A stretch of DNA of 64,000 nt from Wuchereria bancrofti (GCA_005281725.1 SSBO01000002.1:854845-918844); one strand, 5' to 3'. Shown: positions 20,401-33,848, counted from the first letter of the stretch. Numbers and translations are program-made. The notes: generated by a model not told the origin, from the sequence alone.

Positions 20401-23019
20401 CTCTTTTCCTTTTCATTAATAATTAATCTTCAAATATTTTAATACAAACATTTCTTAAATATTTAGCACAGATGAAAATTAATTATGATAGGTAGCATTT
20501 AGCATTTTCAGTTTTTCTTTTTCTTTTTCTCTCTCACTATGCCACATTTGTACCACAATTACATTTCAAAATTTATTTGCATTAGGCGATTATCATTTCA
20601 AAAATTAAGCCTAGTTGAATAATTCAGATAGCGTTTTTTTTTTTTCCTTTCCTTTTTTTGTATTTTCTTTTTTTTTTCTTTGTACTTTGTATAACATAAA
20701 GATCAGAACAGTTTGCTTGATGAAGACTATCACTATAGATGAAGAAATAAAAACTTGGCTGATAATATTCTTGGCTAGCTGATATAAATTCAAATTATTT
20801 CATTATTTTTCACATTTACAAATTGCTCTCTCTTTTTTTTTTGTCTCTTCTTTCATTTAAAGAAAAAAATGTAATTTTTGTTTACACTTATTTTAGTAAA
20901 TGAAAATTATGTTATCTGAAGAAATAATTAAATTAATCGATTTTTGTGAAAAATGAAAATATTTTTCTTAATTTTACAAATGTGCCCATTTTAAGGAGGA
21001 AAAATGGTTAAATGTGTGCTTGAGTGTTATTTTAATGAATAAAAATGATAAACGAATTTGAGTTTCAATTTTAATTACTCTTTGAGAGAAATTATTTAAC
21101 AAAAATGGAGAAATGTTAAATGAAAAAAAAAAAAAATTACCATTATTTATATATGAAAATCATCGCCTTCTGTGATAACTGTACCATTTTTTCATTGATA
21201 GAAATAGAAACAATGAGCAAATGTAGGAAATGCAGAAAATTGAAGAAGAAAAAAGATCAAATGCAAAAATTTTCAATGAAATAAAAGAAATTTCTGGAAA
21301 TAATGATAATAAATAATTTAAATTTGAAAAGATTTTATGCTTTTCTTCCATTCAACAATGTTGATGAAATCATTGCAATTTATAAAAGTTAAAATTTTAA
21401 AATAACTGAAAATTCTTTTTCAGAAAATTTTGCAATTCAATAAATATAATTCTATTATTGAAAATTAATGCTAAAAAAAAATGGAATACTGAAATATGAG
21501 AAGTGATCGTTTTGCCAGATTTATTATAATGTTTCCCTCTCTCCCTCTCTCTCTCTAAAATTATCGATAAAATTAATAAAATATTGATAATCTCAGGAGA
21601 TTAGATAAAAGCAAAATGGTGCTAGCATACAATCAGTAAGAATGATCAAAAATAAATTTTAAGAGAAAAAAAGAGGAAAAAAAATTGAAGGAACAAATAT
21701 ATATATTTCATATTGCTTTCATTAGATTAAATTATATCGATCCGATAAAAATTCAATCTTTACTTATTTTACCTTTTTATTCCATGTTTTACTCATTCGT
21801 AATTAATTAACTAATTCAATTAATGAAACAAAATCATTTCCTATCTTATAATTTCTAAATTAAAGTTATTCGTTCAATTTAAACGATGATTTTATTATTG
21901 AATAAGATTTATCATAATTATTCTCGATATATGTGAAATAAAGAGGGAAGGAGGGAGAGAAAGAGAGAAGGAGAGGGAGAGAGAGAAGGGGAAAAACGAA
22001 ATGTGAGTAATGAATATGTGATAATATATATTTCGAAAAGAGGAAGATTACAAATGAAAAATAAAAAAAAGAAAAAAATCATAAGAGGGTAACAGGTTGA
22101 ATATAACATTACCATTATGATTAATTGTTCTCTACAATAATCTTTCTTTTTTTTCTTTTAATATAATCAGTCATTTTAAATAATCGGTCACAATCATCAA
22201 TAAATCAGTCAATCGATTGATCAAAAGAATATTTTCACTTCTACTTTATTCCGTTCTTTTTCGTTCTTGCTTTTATTCATTTCAATTGATTAAACCTAAC
22301 ATAAACAAATAAATACTCAAACTTAACAAATTGCATGTGAGATTGCAAGAATTAATTTGTGAAATTTTCACAACGAGCCGCAATTAAAGAAGACTGGGCC
22401 GCAATATTTAGACCAAAATTTGGTGGTAGTGGTAGCTTTTTGGTTTACCATTTCCTCTGCTGTTAAATGTTTTGGGGGGTAGTGGGTGGTTCCCGGCGAC
22501 AGGTTTCTGCGGTTTTATGTTGTGGCCATAATGAATTTAAGTATTTGGTCATTATTATTATTATTTATCAACTATTATTAATTATTTTTATCACCGTTAC
22601 TATTATTTATTCATTATTATTATTGTTATTACTATTATTATTAATCATTTATTATTATTGTTATTATTAATACTATTATTATCTATTATCATTAATTATT
22701 GTTATCATTACTCTTACTATCACTGTTATTATTATTATTACTTTTTAAATTTCACTGGAAAACTATTTCTACTGGATGATACCAATAAATATGTTGCATC
22801 ATTTCCTACTCGAATATTCAATTTCTTAGTGGTTATATTGTTTAAATAGGTTTTCAGCCTAATTTTTAATTATTAAATTTTTATTATATTTTTTTATTTA
22901 GCTAGTTGTTTATGAGTTCCTCGTGTTTAACGTATTTCATTATGTTATATTTAAGTAGTCAGTTCATATTTTAAATTTTTAGTTATTTAATTATTTTTTC
23001 TACTCATATAATTTGCAGT
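17452..23019. other. Gene-poor region between SERCA and the GalNAc-transferase
   Basis: This holds the SERCA 3' untranslated region (candidate AATAAA at 18541) and about 4.5 kb of AT-rich DNA. It has A/T homopolymers, CT/GA-rich microsatellites (21536-21556, 21945-21990) and a TTA/ATT-rich microsatellite (about 22550-22740). No exon-like stretch of balanced composition was found. Open frames here encode low-complexity Ile, Tyr, Phe or Ser runs and are not credible genes. Confidence 0.6.
22550..22740. repeat. Imperfect TTA/ATT trinucleotide microsatellite
   Basis: Nearly 200 bases of interrupted attatt/ttatta units with occasional atc and ttg interruptions, lying about 300 bases before the GalNAc-transferase start. 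No coding content. Confidence 0.85.
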
Positions 23020-26000
23020 ATGATACGATATTTTATTCCACGTTACAAAGCAACCGTATTACTAAACATTATGTTTACTGTGATGCTCGTCCTTTTCGTA
23101 ATATTCTATGCACGTAATCTGTTGCAGTTTCAATTTCTTGCACGGAAAGTATGCATTTTTATTTAGAAATTTAAATTTTGTTAAGTTTAAATTTATTTCA
23201 TCAGCCAGATAACAAATATCGCCATTACCTAATCCAATGGTTCAATCATTCCGTTTTTCGCACCACATTGATCAACGACGATTGAATGAGAGACCAGACA
23301 CAGATTTGGTCGCCAAAAAACACATCGTCGTTATTAGTCACATACAATCTTGGCGATCACTGGAGGATGCCCTATTCTAAGTTATTGAACATTCCTTACG
23401 GATGAAATGTTCTACTTTTGTTGGATTACGATTTTTCTCTTTTCTTTCTTTCCTTTTTTTTCAATTTTTGAAAATTCTTGAAAGCGGGAACGCGATGTCA
23501 TGCTGCATCAAATACCGGATTATTCGAAGAAGCGTATCGGTCCCGGAGAAGGTGGTACTGGAGTATATTTGACAGGAAAACAGAAAGTACAAGGAGAAGC
23601 GGACATGAAAAAATGGTTCATGAATGTGGTTGCAAGGTAACACATATTTATTTGTTTCGGAGGAAGACAAATTGTCATTTCTTAAGTTAAAAGGATGTGA
23701 TAAAGAGCTCCTTGCAAATTTAAAAGATCAAATTTTGTCTAAAATGTTTAAAAGAAAAAAAGAAAGAAAGAAAAACTGAGCTATTGCGTTTCTTACTGCC
23801 GAATTATTTATGAATTGTTAGTGGGTTATCAACATAATCGAAAAAGTATTGTCTGCCTGATAAAAGTTAATTATTATTTTAGTTTATGTCTTTTAAAGGG
23901 TAGTATGCTCCAAAAATTCGATGTATGTTTTAAAGCATTATTGCTTAGAAATTATTTACAATATAGGTTGGAGAGTTGCAGTCATGATTATTATGATTAT
24001 TATCATATTAAATTTTGATATTACACTGTAAATTATTTTTAAAAAGCTTACTGAAAATGCAGTTCTTATGAAGAATTGTTGTATTGATATAAACGTTTTG
24101 AGTCAGATTGTTCACAATAAAAAAATATGAATAGTAATATACGAAGTATTCAGTTTTGAATATTTCCTACTATCAGATTAACATGTAACATTCTGATGTA
24201 AAGACAGCTAGTTACTTTGCTCATTAAATAAGTACAATAATTACAATAATTTTTTTAAGTTACCATATTACAGTAAATTTGTGATAATTTTTCTTTATCA
24301 ATTTTTATCTCATAGGAAGTATTAAAGAAAATACTTGGTTGTTTGAATATCTGTATGTTTAAGAATGATATCAGACAGTCATTTCCACTAATATCTTTGT
24401 AATATTACGATCATTAAATTATCTGTTACTTATGCTATGCGTTAAAATAAGATATTTAAACACTGTTTTCATTGTTTTCAACATTCCTTGATATCGATGT
24501 TCTGTAAATTTCTGTTGCAGCGATTTGATATCACTGGATCGGAGTTTGCCAGATCGTCGTCACAAACAGTGCCGTAAAATCAGTTATTCTGATGATTTAC
24601 CAGTTGCTTCTGTGGTGATTATTTTTACTGATGAAGCATGGTCACCTCTAATGCGAACAGTGCATTCCGTAATCAATAGAACACCACTTAAACTGCTACA
24701 GGAAATCATTCTAGTCGATGATTTTAGTCAAAGAGGTTCTCTTTTTATTTAAATATTTAATTTTTTATTACCAAGTGCTTCCCAAAAATGTGAACCATAA
24801 GATATTTAAACATGCCCACCGAAAATTTAGTTACAACAAATCAATAGTTCTTTTTCTTTTCTTCTAACAGTGTTCTTTTTTTTGACTAGAAAAAGCAGTA
24901 ATATTTATAGGATTAAAAAAAAGATTAGTCGGAATAAATATTACTGTAAATAGCCTTGTATTTATATCTGTCTTGCAATCATATTCCAGTAGTTCGGTCG
25001 TCATTATGAATAGTTGAAGGATTGTGCATGATATAAAGTAGAACTTATTTTAATTTATTAATGGAGATTTCTTAAGAATTTTTTTCCATTTACATAAATT
25101 TTTGAAGGATGTAAATTTCTTGATAACCTTTTATGCTTTTATATTATTTAGCACTGATATAAAATTCTGTATAAGCAACAGCAGCAATTTGACCGTACCT
25201 TCAGATGAATTGAAGGGAAAGCTAGAAGAATATATTAAACGGTTTGGTGACAAAGTACGTTTGGTACGAGCGCCAGAACGGCAAGGTTTGATACGAGCAA
25301 AATTACTGGGTGCAAAAGAAGCAGTTGGTGATGTATTGGTATTTCTTGATTCTCACTGTGAAGTAGGAGAAGGATGGTAAGTTCTTTTATTACATTCATT
25401 TGATTAGAACTTTTTATTTGCGCTAAAACCATTAATATTTAATTTTATGTAATTTTATAATAACAATTATAATAAAACGCAGTAACATGCTGTGTAACAT
25501 CCGTTTTGCATTTGATTTGTTTCCAGTTTTACTAAACCTAGTCATCCAAATACATTTGTCTTGAAAAAAATTTTTTTTTTTGTTCATAAAGAACATTTAG
25601 TAATGGTTCAAGATATTTATCATTGTGAATAAATGAGCAATTGCATTCTGTCTTGAAAAGTTAGACTCCTTCCAATTCTCATTCAAGATAATTGTTACCC
25701 ATAAAAAGAAATCTAAATTTATTTTACCAGATTCAATTCTCTACTTTTAGGTTAGAACCACTGTTAGCACGTATCAAAGACAAACGGTCAGCTGTTCTTT
25801 GTCCTATAATTAATCATATATCACCAGAAACATTAACTTATTCGGCTAATGACCGCCCTGCGCATGTTGGTGGGTTTTGGTGGAGCCTTCATTTTCGCTG
25901 GGATCCCATGCCGAAGGAATATTCCGATGCTGATCCCACGGAACCAATCAGGTTAGCCAGGTTTTTTGAAATTCTAATTCTTTAACGTGAAATTTTCGCA

Positions 26001-28165
26001 CATTGTACATCAGCAAGATTTCTTATGTTTCTTGGTTTTATTACCAATGGCTTCATTTATAATGTTTTCATTGTGATAACTTTTCAAAGCAGTGCAGAAT
26101 TGTTTTGTAAACAAATCTTACTTGACATTTTCAGATCTCCAACGATGGCAGGTGGTCTTTTAGCAGTAGACAGGTTATATTTCTTCGAAGTTGGTGGATA
26201 TGATCCTGAAATGGATATATGGGGTGGAGAAAATCTTGAAATGTCATTTAGGGTTCTTTTTTAAAGATGTCATTTTTTAAAAATCTTTCATATTGTAATA
26301 GTGCAACATCGAAATCGAAAAGACAAGCATCAGTGGATAAATTAATAATATTGTAGTATTTTAGGTTTCTATTAAATTATCCATCAGATTACTTGCTGAT
26401 TGTCTTAGGTGTGGATGTGTGGTGGAAGTGTTGAATTTATTCCTTGCTCACATGTTGGCCATATATTTAGAGCCGGTCATCCTTATAATATGATTGGACC
26501 TGGTAACAATAAAGATGTGCATGGCACCAATTCAAAAAGACTTGCAGAAGTGTGGATGGACGATTACAAGAAATTCTATTACATTCACCGATTAGATTTA
26601 AAGGTACAATTTATTTATAGAAAGTGATGTCATAATTTTGAGTAATCGCAAGTTTAATTTTTTCTATGATGAGTTTTTGTTTTTATTTGGTTTTATTTGA
26701 TCTTTGTTTGCTGTTAGCTTCAAAGATATGAGTTGGAATTAAACAGCATGAATATTAGCGGTACAAAGTAGAGTGAAAAGGTTAGATAATACAATTTGGA
26801 AAAAGGATTCCGCAGACATTTAGTGAATTTTTGAAAAATTGGTTAGCTTTAGTAAAAATATGTCATTTTTTACTTAACTCATGGACACATATGTGAGATG
26901 ATTTTGTTTTACAGGAAAAAGATGTTGGTGATCTCTCGGAAAGAAAAGCTTTACGCCAAAAATTGAAATGCAAGTCATTTAAGTGGTATCTGGAAAACGT
27001 TGCGAAAAATAAATTTGTTTTAGATGAAAATGTTGCAGCATTCGGCTCGGTAAATTAATTTCTTAAAGTATAAATGAACTTAAATTGATACTTTATGTCA
27101 TTACAACAGATATTGAATAAACGACCAACAGCATTCAGAATATGTGTGCATATATTCTTTGATCTTTAGTTAGGTTTTATAAAATTTTCGGTCTTGCGCA
27201 CTGGATTTGATATTCAATGCTTAGCGTGAAAAATTATTATTAAGAGCACTTTGGGTTAGAACGTTATATAAAAGAAATTAAGATGTCTTCAGTTTTAATC
27301 TAATTTTAGCTGCGAAATCCTTCAAGTGAACTTTGTTTGGATACCCTACAACGGGATGAAGGCGAAGCTATACCTCTTAGTGTCTTTCCATGTCAAAATG
27401 GTAAAAGCGAAGCTCAAGTGTGTTTTGAGTTTGAATATAATCCACAAAGACTTGATTGTTGTTGATTGAAATGTTCTGAACAAAAATTAGCCAAATAATC
27501 AAAGACTGTAAAATAATTACGCAGTATGAATGTTGTTTACCGTACCTGAGATAGTCCATGCTTATGGTTTCATCAGAGTAATATCCTGCTGTCTTAGTAA
27601 TTTTCAAATGATCTTAGGAATGAGACTTGCAATTGCAGAAAATATATAAATCACAGAAATATTATCTAAAGTTCTTTTTTTTTTTCATCGTTGTTCCAGA
27701 AATTTGACATAGCTATGATGTGTCTTGAAATCATTGAATCAATCGTTTTACATTTTTGCGTTTAGATATTTTCTTTGACAAATGATGGAATACTGAGACG
27801 TGAGTTAACTTGCGCTAAAATTGATCGGGATACTATAGGAACTAATAAAACAACTGTTCAATTAGTGCGTTGCGGAGAAGACGAAAAAGAAGACAAATGG
27901 ATTTTGAAGGTGATTTTTCTTCTTTATAATTGAATTTCGTGACTTAAAACCTATTTTAATATAACGTTAGATGCATATATCTTAATTTTGTTTTTCTTTT
28001 AGACAACGAATAATTCAAGATTTTTAGGATGGCAAATTGCGAAATGAAGATATGGACTTGTGTTTGGATGTTACGGGGCTGAAGAATAATGATAATATCA
28101 TTGCACGCAGTTGTACAAGCGATTTAGATACACAAAAGTGGGAAGTACTAAAGGTCGATCTGTAA
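23020..28165 (+). CDS. Polypeptide N-acetylgalactosaminyltransferase with ricin-type lectin tail
   Basis: Golgi type II membrane enzyme that transfers GalNAc from UDP-GalNAc to Ser/Thr, starting mucin-type O-glycosylation. Exon 1 (23020-23148) starts one base after an atttgcag acceptor and encodes a short basic cytosolic end then a hydrophobic anchor. The next, stem-encoding part (about 23205-23400) is unresolved. The following exons are clear: 23485-23636, 24521-24735, 25205-25376, 25751-25951, 26135-26252, 26409-26603, 26915-27049, 27310-27417, 27766-27909, 28028-28165. Seen: RSLPD, VDDFSQRD, the metal-binding DSH (family D-x-H), [22 protein letters not shown] and [10 protein letters not shown]-terminal lectin region follows with CLD motifs and a final QKW. 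The usual HNEAW is TDEAW here. It is one of the nematode gly family members, but I cannot say which. Introns carry no other gene. Confidence 0.9.
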
Positions 28166-29366
28166 TCTTACAATATAAAATTCATTTTACTTTACTTCGC
28201 GGCATATTTTTCATGGATATTTTCTCTTGAAGAGTTTTGTTTCATCTAAATTCGTTTATTCATATGCTTTTGCATCTGTTTTACTCTTTCCATTTTTTCA
28301 TAAAAGTTAATTACAGAGTTCAGTGTTAAATAAATATATGTAATGCCCATTTAGTCAGAAAAATGTAAAGGATGCGTTTATTCATACACTTTTCCTTTTA
28401 AATATTCGGGATCTGAGTCTTTTCTCTTTTTTCATAAAATTATCTAATTATTTGACTTAATTGTCGTCTGGTTATCACGTTTGCACACCCTTATTGTTTT
28501 CACTTCTACAGATTTCTTAAGTGTATTGTAATTCTATCATTACATAACTAAAGTTCACTTCATATATATGTGTATCAAAATGCAGATGTACTAATTATGT
28601 GGCAAAATTCAATTTCATGTAAAGTTGGTATTTTGTATGTTCTTTAAATTTCGCATATTTTTATGCTGTGATAATAGCTTTGAAAAAAAAAGAATTGTTC
28701 AGTATTTCCTTAACTTGATCATTGATCTCTGCAAGGTAACTGTGATTTTACTTTCATTAGGTAGGTTTGTTAGTGTTTCTTAATGTTTAGATAAATTTAG
28801 GTTCTTCAGTAACTTTTTGTGGGAAATGTAACATCTGTTTGCTGTATTCGTTTGCAAATGATGTTAATATTGTTTGTTAGGTTGTAATACTTGATTATAG
28901 CGTTTTCTTTCCAAATGATATATGAAAGCTTTTCCTAGCTTTTCTTTCATGCTCGAAGTATAATATTTGGAAAAAGCATTCGTTTGATTTTTTGGAATTT
29001 CATTTCCATCGAAAGCTTAAAGAGGCATATGGTGTTTAACTCTATTAAGTTTATACTGTGCTCACATTATGATGACATACCTATAATTAATGTTTATAAA
29101 TAACGGCATAAAAGGTTAATATTATCGATTAGACATAGTCATTAAAGGAAGTCCGATTCAGTATGACATGCATGCATGCATACATTTTGTGATGTTACTT
29201 TCATTTAGCCTGCAGATGTTGAACCTTCGTCTCAAATTTTATAAAATAAGGTACAACGGTTTCAATTATTCTCTTCTTGACGGAGGTGGTAAGAGCGCGA
29301 ACTTCCAGGAATGAGTCTATCTTGTTTATATTAAGAATTTTGATTTAATTTTTGGACTCTGTAGGG
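28166..29366. other. Intergenic region between GalNAc-transferase and DENR
   Basis: AT-rich 3' flank and upstream region without coding exons. A catgcatgcatgcata run lies near 29169. A ctctgtag acceptor ends at 29364, two bases before the DENR start codon, and may be a trans-splice site. Confidence 0.55.
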
Positions 29367-30958
29367 ATGGCAGATGATGAAGGAGAAGCAGCGGATGCAG
29401 TATCGGTGAAATATCCTCTGATGGTGCAGTACTGTGGAGGTTGTTTGTTTGTTTTAATGATGTTAATGAAAACTTTAGATTCAGTGTCGTTTCAGGAATT
29501 GAGGTTTTCAGTTTCATTCTGGTGGAGAAAAAGTTCTGAATTTCGTTTTCTTGAACTGGAAGTTCTTTGTCATGTTTTTTCTTTCTTTTTTAGTATGCAG
29601 TATGCCGCTTGAATATTGCGAGTACAGTGGAATGACTGATAAATGTTTAAGTTGGCTAGAAGCTAACTTGCCATCCGAGTTCGAGAAATTGAATCTGGCA
29701 GGTCGGAAAGAGTCAACGGATGCCGAAAAAAAGCATCAGAAACGAGGTGGCAAGGTGAATTTCATCCTACTTGAGATTTCATTTGTGATACAAGTTTGGA
29801 AATTTTGTTGGTTGCTTGAGAGGAGAAAGGCAGAAAATCCAGCGAGTATTCTGAATCATATTATATCCGGCTACAAAGTTGGATGTACAGGGACAATGAG
29901 TATCTAGTGAATAATGATTTGTTTGAGATGACTTGTTTGATTAGATAAGATTAGCAGTTGCATGGCTATATATCCTTGTTGTTGTCATGCTATCCTATTC
30001 TTTTATTTTTATTGATATATTTCGTTGGTCTGGAACATTGTAGGATTAATTAACTGTTATGAAAAATTATTTACTACTGTTATGAAAAATTATGTTTGCA
30101 AAAGTTGCATTTACAGTGCTGTATTTTGAGCCGGAAAATGTTAGGGTTTGGAATTTAAAATTCGGGTTTTTTTAGGGTTCCAAAATTGTAAGCGAAAAAA
30201 ATGCAGCGGTGAAGAAGAATGTGATAACGAAAGTTACATTACAACGAGTAGCTCGTGGAAAAAACAAATCCGTTACAGTAATTAAAGGACTAGCTTCATT
30301 TGGTAATTTTGTTTTGTTTTTTCTCTCATTCCAGGAAGTCTGATTCTAACTTGTAATTCTATAGATACAAATATAGTCAGGATTACAGAAGCAATTTTAC
30401 CTGATTGTCTTCCCAGAGAAAATTACATTTAAAAAGTGAAAATTTCTTCAAGAAAGAAACTAATGTAAAAGAAAGATCGGAACGAGTTTCGGTATACGTT
30501 GACATTTTACTCTCTATTGCCCACACTTTATTGCGAAACATTTGGAACTGCACCTTCAACTATTGTGGATAGTCGGATTTTCTGTTTGTTCATTTGATAT
30601 CTAACAAGTGTATATTATATAAGTAAGCGATCTTGCTTACGGATTTAAATTTAAATGCTGTAATTCTTACACATTGGCTTCTATATTGTACAGATTGTTA
30701 ATTTAGCTGTAATGGAAATTTCATCTTCAAATTAACAAATTAGGTTTTCTTGAGTTTATTAACTTATTTGTAGATGTGGATTTGAAAGCTACTGCTAAAT
30801 TATTTGCTGGACGTTTTGCATGTGGTTCATCGGTAACAGCAGCTGATGAAATAGTGGTGCAGGGTGATGTAAAGGATGAAATACTGGAGATAATAGGAAC
30901 AAAATGGCCATATATTGATTCGAATTTAATTGAAGATCTTGGTGATCAGAAACGTTAG
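29367..30958 (+). CDS. DENR: Density-regulated protein DENR
   Basis: Translation factor that acts with MCT-1 on the 40S subunit in ribosome recycling and reinitiation. Four exons: 29367-29439, 29594-29754, 30176-30302, 30774-30958, giving 181 residues (human DENR is 198). The N-terminal zinc site is intact: Cys23, Cys26, Cys33 and Cys42, with the same CX2C-X6-C-X8-C spacing as the human protein. A basic KKHQKRGGKG linker follows. The C-terminal SUI1/eIF1-like domain contains QRVARGKNKSVTVIKGL, GSSVTAADEIVVQGD and a terminal IEDLGDQKR. The start is the first ATG after a ctctgtag acceptor, so a trans-spliced leader is plausible. An AATAAA near 31054 could serve as the poly(A) signal. Assignment rests on agreement along the whole length. 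Confidence 0.96.
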
Positions 30959-32847
30959 GTACAAGTTGCCTTTAAGTGCGTTACTAACATATTACATTCA
31001 TTTTTGTCATCAGTTTTCTGCATGCTTATGTCCGGCGTCATCGGCGATAATTTAATAAATGTTGTGCAAAGATTTCTAAATACTTTCTCTTCTGAATTTC
31101 GTCAACACTCTGGGCATTTGAAATGCATTCTTGTGCTCACTTGATGATTATATTATTCGTTTTATTTTGCAGGATGGGGAAAGATTCTCATCCATATATG
31201 TGAAATTATTTTCAAGTATGTAACATTAATAATTTGAAGGCATTTACGTTATATTGAAAAGTAATATCGTCATAAAGGAGGAAAAGATTTCACCTGATAT
31301 ACTCTAATTTAGATATTGTATCTTACAAATATAGGTAGGTGCTTTCGTCGTCTTAAAATATCATCAGCGTGCTATTAATATAGAATGGTTAGCTAAAATT
31401 AGCTTTGATCTCAACAAAGTAAGCGAGAGACGTCATAAATCTCCTTTATGACGACGGCATTACTTTTTTTTTTCATGATGCTTGTAAAAGTTTTTACGAG
31501 GTTAACTGCTGGTCTCAGCACTTTTTTGTTGTTGTTTTCAAATTCGAAACTCCATATATATTTATTGTTTCTCCATGTCTTGTCTGTATGTAAAATGTAA
31601 AATGCAACTAATTTTGATTTAGTAAAATTTGACGAACTGTTCTTGAACTTTCAGAAGTTTATCGTCTGTTTTCGGTACTTGCAAATTAGTATTTTCCTCA
31701 TTTTGTTTATAAAATTTCTACTTATCGATTGCCTTCCTTTCAGGATTTAAATGCATAGTGTCAGAGAAGGCTAACTTATAGAAATGACTTTTTTTTTTAC
31801 ATAACAAATGAAAAGTGGTTTTTTCTTGAAAATCAGTAACGAGGTTGAACTTGCAGTATTAGATTATAGAAATAAGAATTAAAGGTTTGTTAATTAGATT
31901 TTTAAATGAAGTCATTTATGATATTACGAGGATAGTGAGCTTCTATTATGAAATGTGTTGTTTTGATTTTCTGATTTGATTCTTTTCTGCCTTTTTACTC
32001 ATCAAAAATGTGAAAATTATCTTTTGGATGAATTTCTGGCTACTTTAAAAGGAATGGCCAGGAAGTTGACATAATCAAACTGAGCAGTCATGCGCATAAA
32101 AGGGACTGTGAATTTTATAGGAGTGTCCAGTGCATAGTTATGTTTAATGTTTCCTGCTTTATGAAGAACCGGATGGTACTCCGTATTGAATAATCGGGGT
32201 TTTTAATGGTTTGGTTAAAAAATTCAAAAATTCCTAATAGGATAGCTCTCACCTGATACCGAGTCGTTTTTAGTATTTCACGTTAACTGCCTCCTAAAAC
32301 GCTGATTACGGATTGAGAGTTAATTCGTTTTTTCTTCAATTCTCGGATACATTTACTATCTATCTTTGGTCTAAAAAATCTTGTTAGCTTATGAATCTGT
32401 AAAGGCTGACAGTATTTTTATCATCTGATCGCTTCGTTTAATCATGTTTGAAGTTCAGATATTTCAATTTTTATATAATTTCCATTTGCAGCATTCATTC
32501 TTTCATTTCGCTTGTATGACTTATTGGGTAATGCTCAATGTCTGACCAAATATCCACTTCTGTGGATAATAGTAAAATGGTTCGTCTTTCTTTCGTCATG
32601 TTTTTTTTGGACAAAATTTGCCTAAAAAACAGATGTCGTGATAACTTTTGACTGAATATGTTTATTTGCTACATATCCGCGACTTATTTTAATCTGTCAC
32701 TTCTTAGCGTATTAAATTTTCATACATGTAAGTTTTGCTAATTTATCGAATTATCGCTTAACATAGTCTCCCTCTTAGCACTCTTTTTAATGAAAGTTGA
32801 TTATATAAGATCTGTTTCGGCATATTTTATCAGCGTAGAATTTTCAG
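30959..32847. other. Intergenic region between DENR and elongin B
   Basis: About 1.9 kb without a clear coding exon. It contains the DENR 3' flank, the inverted-repeat element at 31257-31467, and presumably the 5' end of elongin B, whose start codon is not in its first recognisable exon. One candidate start is an ATG followed directly by a GT donor at 32577-32581. Upstream ATGs in the same stretch weaken that choice. Confidence 0.5.
31257..31467. mobile_element. Candidate small inverted-repeat element (MITE-like)
   Basis: The left arm 31257-31280 (aaaagtaat..cgtcataaaggag) and the right arm 31441-31467 are reverse complements over a perfect 13-base core, cgtcataaaggag, plus the outer aaaagtaat, with a few bases differing between the two blocks. 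The arms enclose about 160 bases without a coding frame. A clear target-site duplication was not found. The shape fits a short nonautonomous DNA transposon, but a single copy cannot prove it. Confidence 0.45.
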
Positions 32848-33848
32848 GAACTCTTTTTCGAAATATTGCGTCGTAAAACGCATATTTTTTGTGATGTAAA
32901 GGAAAATGCGACAGTTTTGGAACTTAAGAAAATAATTGAAGGTATCCTAAAGGTGAGCTGATTTATTTTGGTTTTGTTACTTGATTTCAAAACATTTTAT
33001 AACTGGGGATTTTAGTAGAAGGGATTTAATATTTTAATAAAATTAATAAAAGACTTTACTTAATTTTTACGCATTAATTATATTTTTAGGTGCCAATCAA
33101 TAAGCAAATTTTGAAGAAGCAAACCGAAGATGGTTTCTGGCATACAATTGAGGACCGTCAAACTCTTTCGGAGTGTGGTTATACCCCTCAGAATTCTCGT
33201 GCCCAAGCACCGGCACCGCTAGCACTTGTTGTTGCTAACGGTAAGGGCAAAATAATTCAAAAAAGAGATTTTCAGTTTTCAAATCTTTCCATACCATATT
33301 TTTAGTTTTCATAATCATATAAGTGCTTTCGGAAAAGTTTTTTCTTTTCAAACAAACAGCTAAATCACCAGACTTGTAGTGCTTTAAAAATTTAGAAAGG
33401 CGTTACACAAGTATCTAGATTGTTAGAAGTTTTGTCAATTCTAGGTAGTTGTATTAATGAATAATTTGCTGATAAGACAATAAAATAAGGTGTTTTATTT
33501 TAAAAAGTAGAAAAAGATAGAATAGACTAATTTTAACTAACTGAATCAAGTCTTTTTTTTGTGTGTGTTTTCGTATGACCGTTTGGAATTGTGATAATGT
33601 GAGGATTGCTTCCTGCTAAAAGTAGGAAATAACTCACGGGGTCTTCACAGATATTCGGGCTCGATGTTTTCCATCGATAAATCGAACACTTCGATGAATA
33701 ACATATCTTTTTCTGTCTTATTGTAATGATTTTACTAATCTTGATTGCAATTTCAGAAGAAGAGGACGTTATCATTGAACCTCTATCAATTCCACCACCT
33801 GTACCAGATGCAATGAGGCCTGAACAAGCCGCTGCGAATGAACAGTGA
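32848..33848 (+). CDS. elb-1: Elongin B (ELOB), 5' start codon not located
   Basis: Ubiquitin-like partner of elongin C in CUL2/VHL-type ubiquitin ligases and in the elongin transcription factor. Three recognised exons: 32848-32952, 33090-33240, 33757-33848, giving 115 residues. The first residues, [14 protein letters not shown], align with the elongin B start (M-x-V-F-x-M-I-R-R), lacking only the initiator Met. Later motifs are [33 protein letters not shown] and the C-terminal tail [19 protein letters not shown]. The first exon follows a strong TTTTCAG acceptor in phase 0 and an in-frame TAG lies just upstream. The initiator must therefore lie in an upstream exon that ends exactly with ATG. 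A candidate AATAAA is at 33959. Confidence 0.92.

Noticed and set aside
22467..22849. Ile/Tyr/Leu-rich reading frames
   Set aside because: They are produced by the TTA microsatellite. No exon signals or family resemblance.
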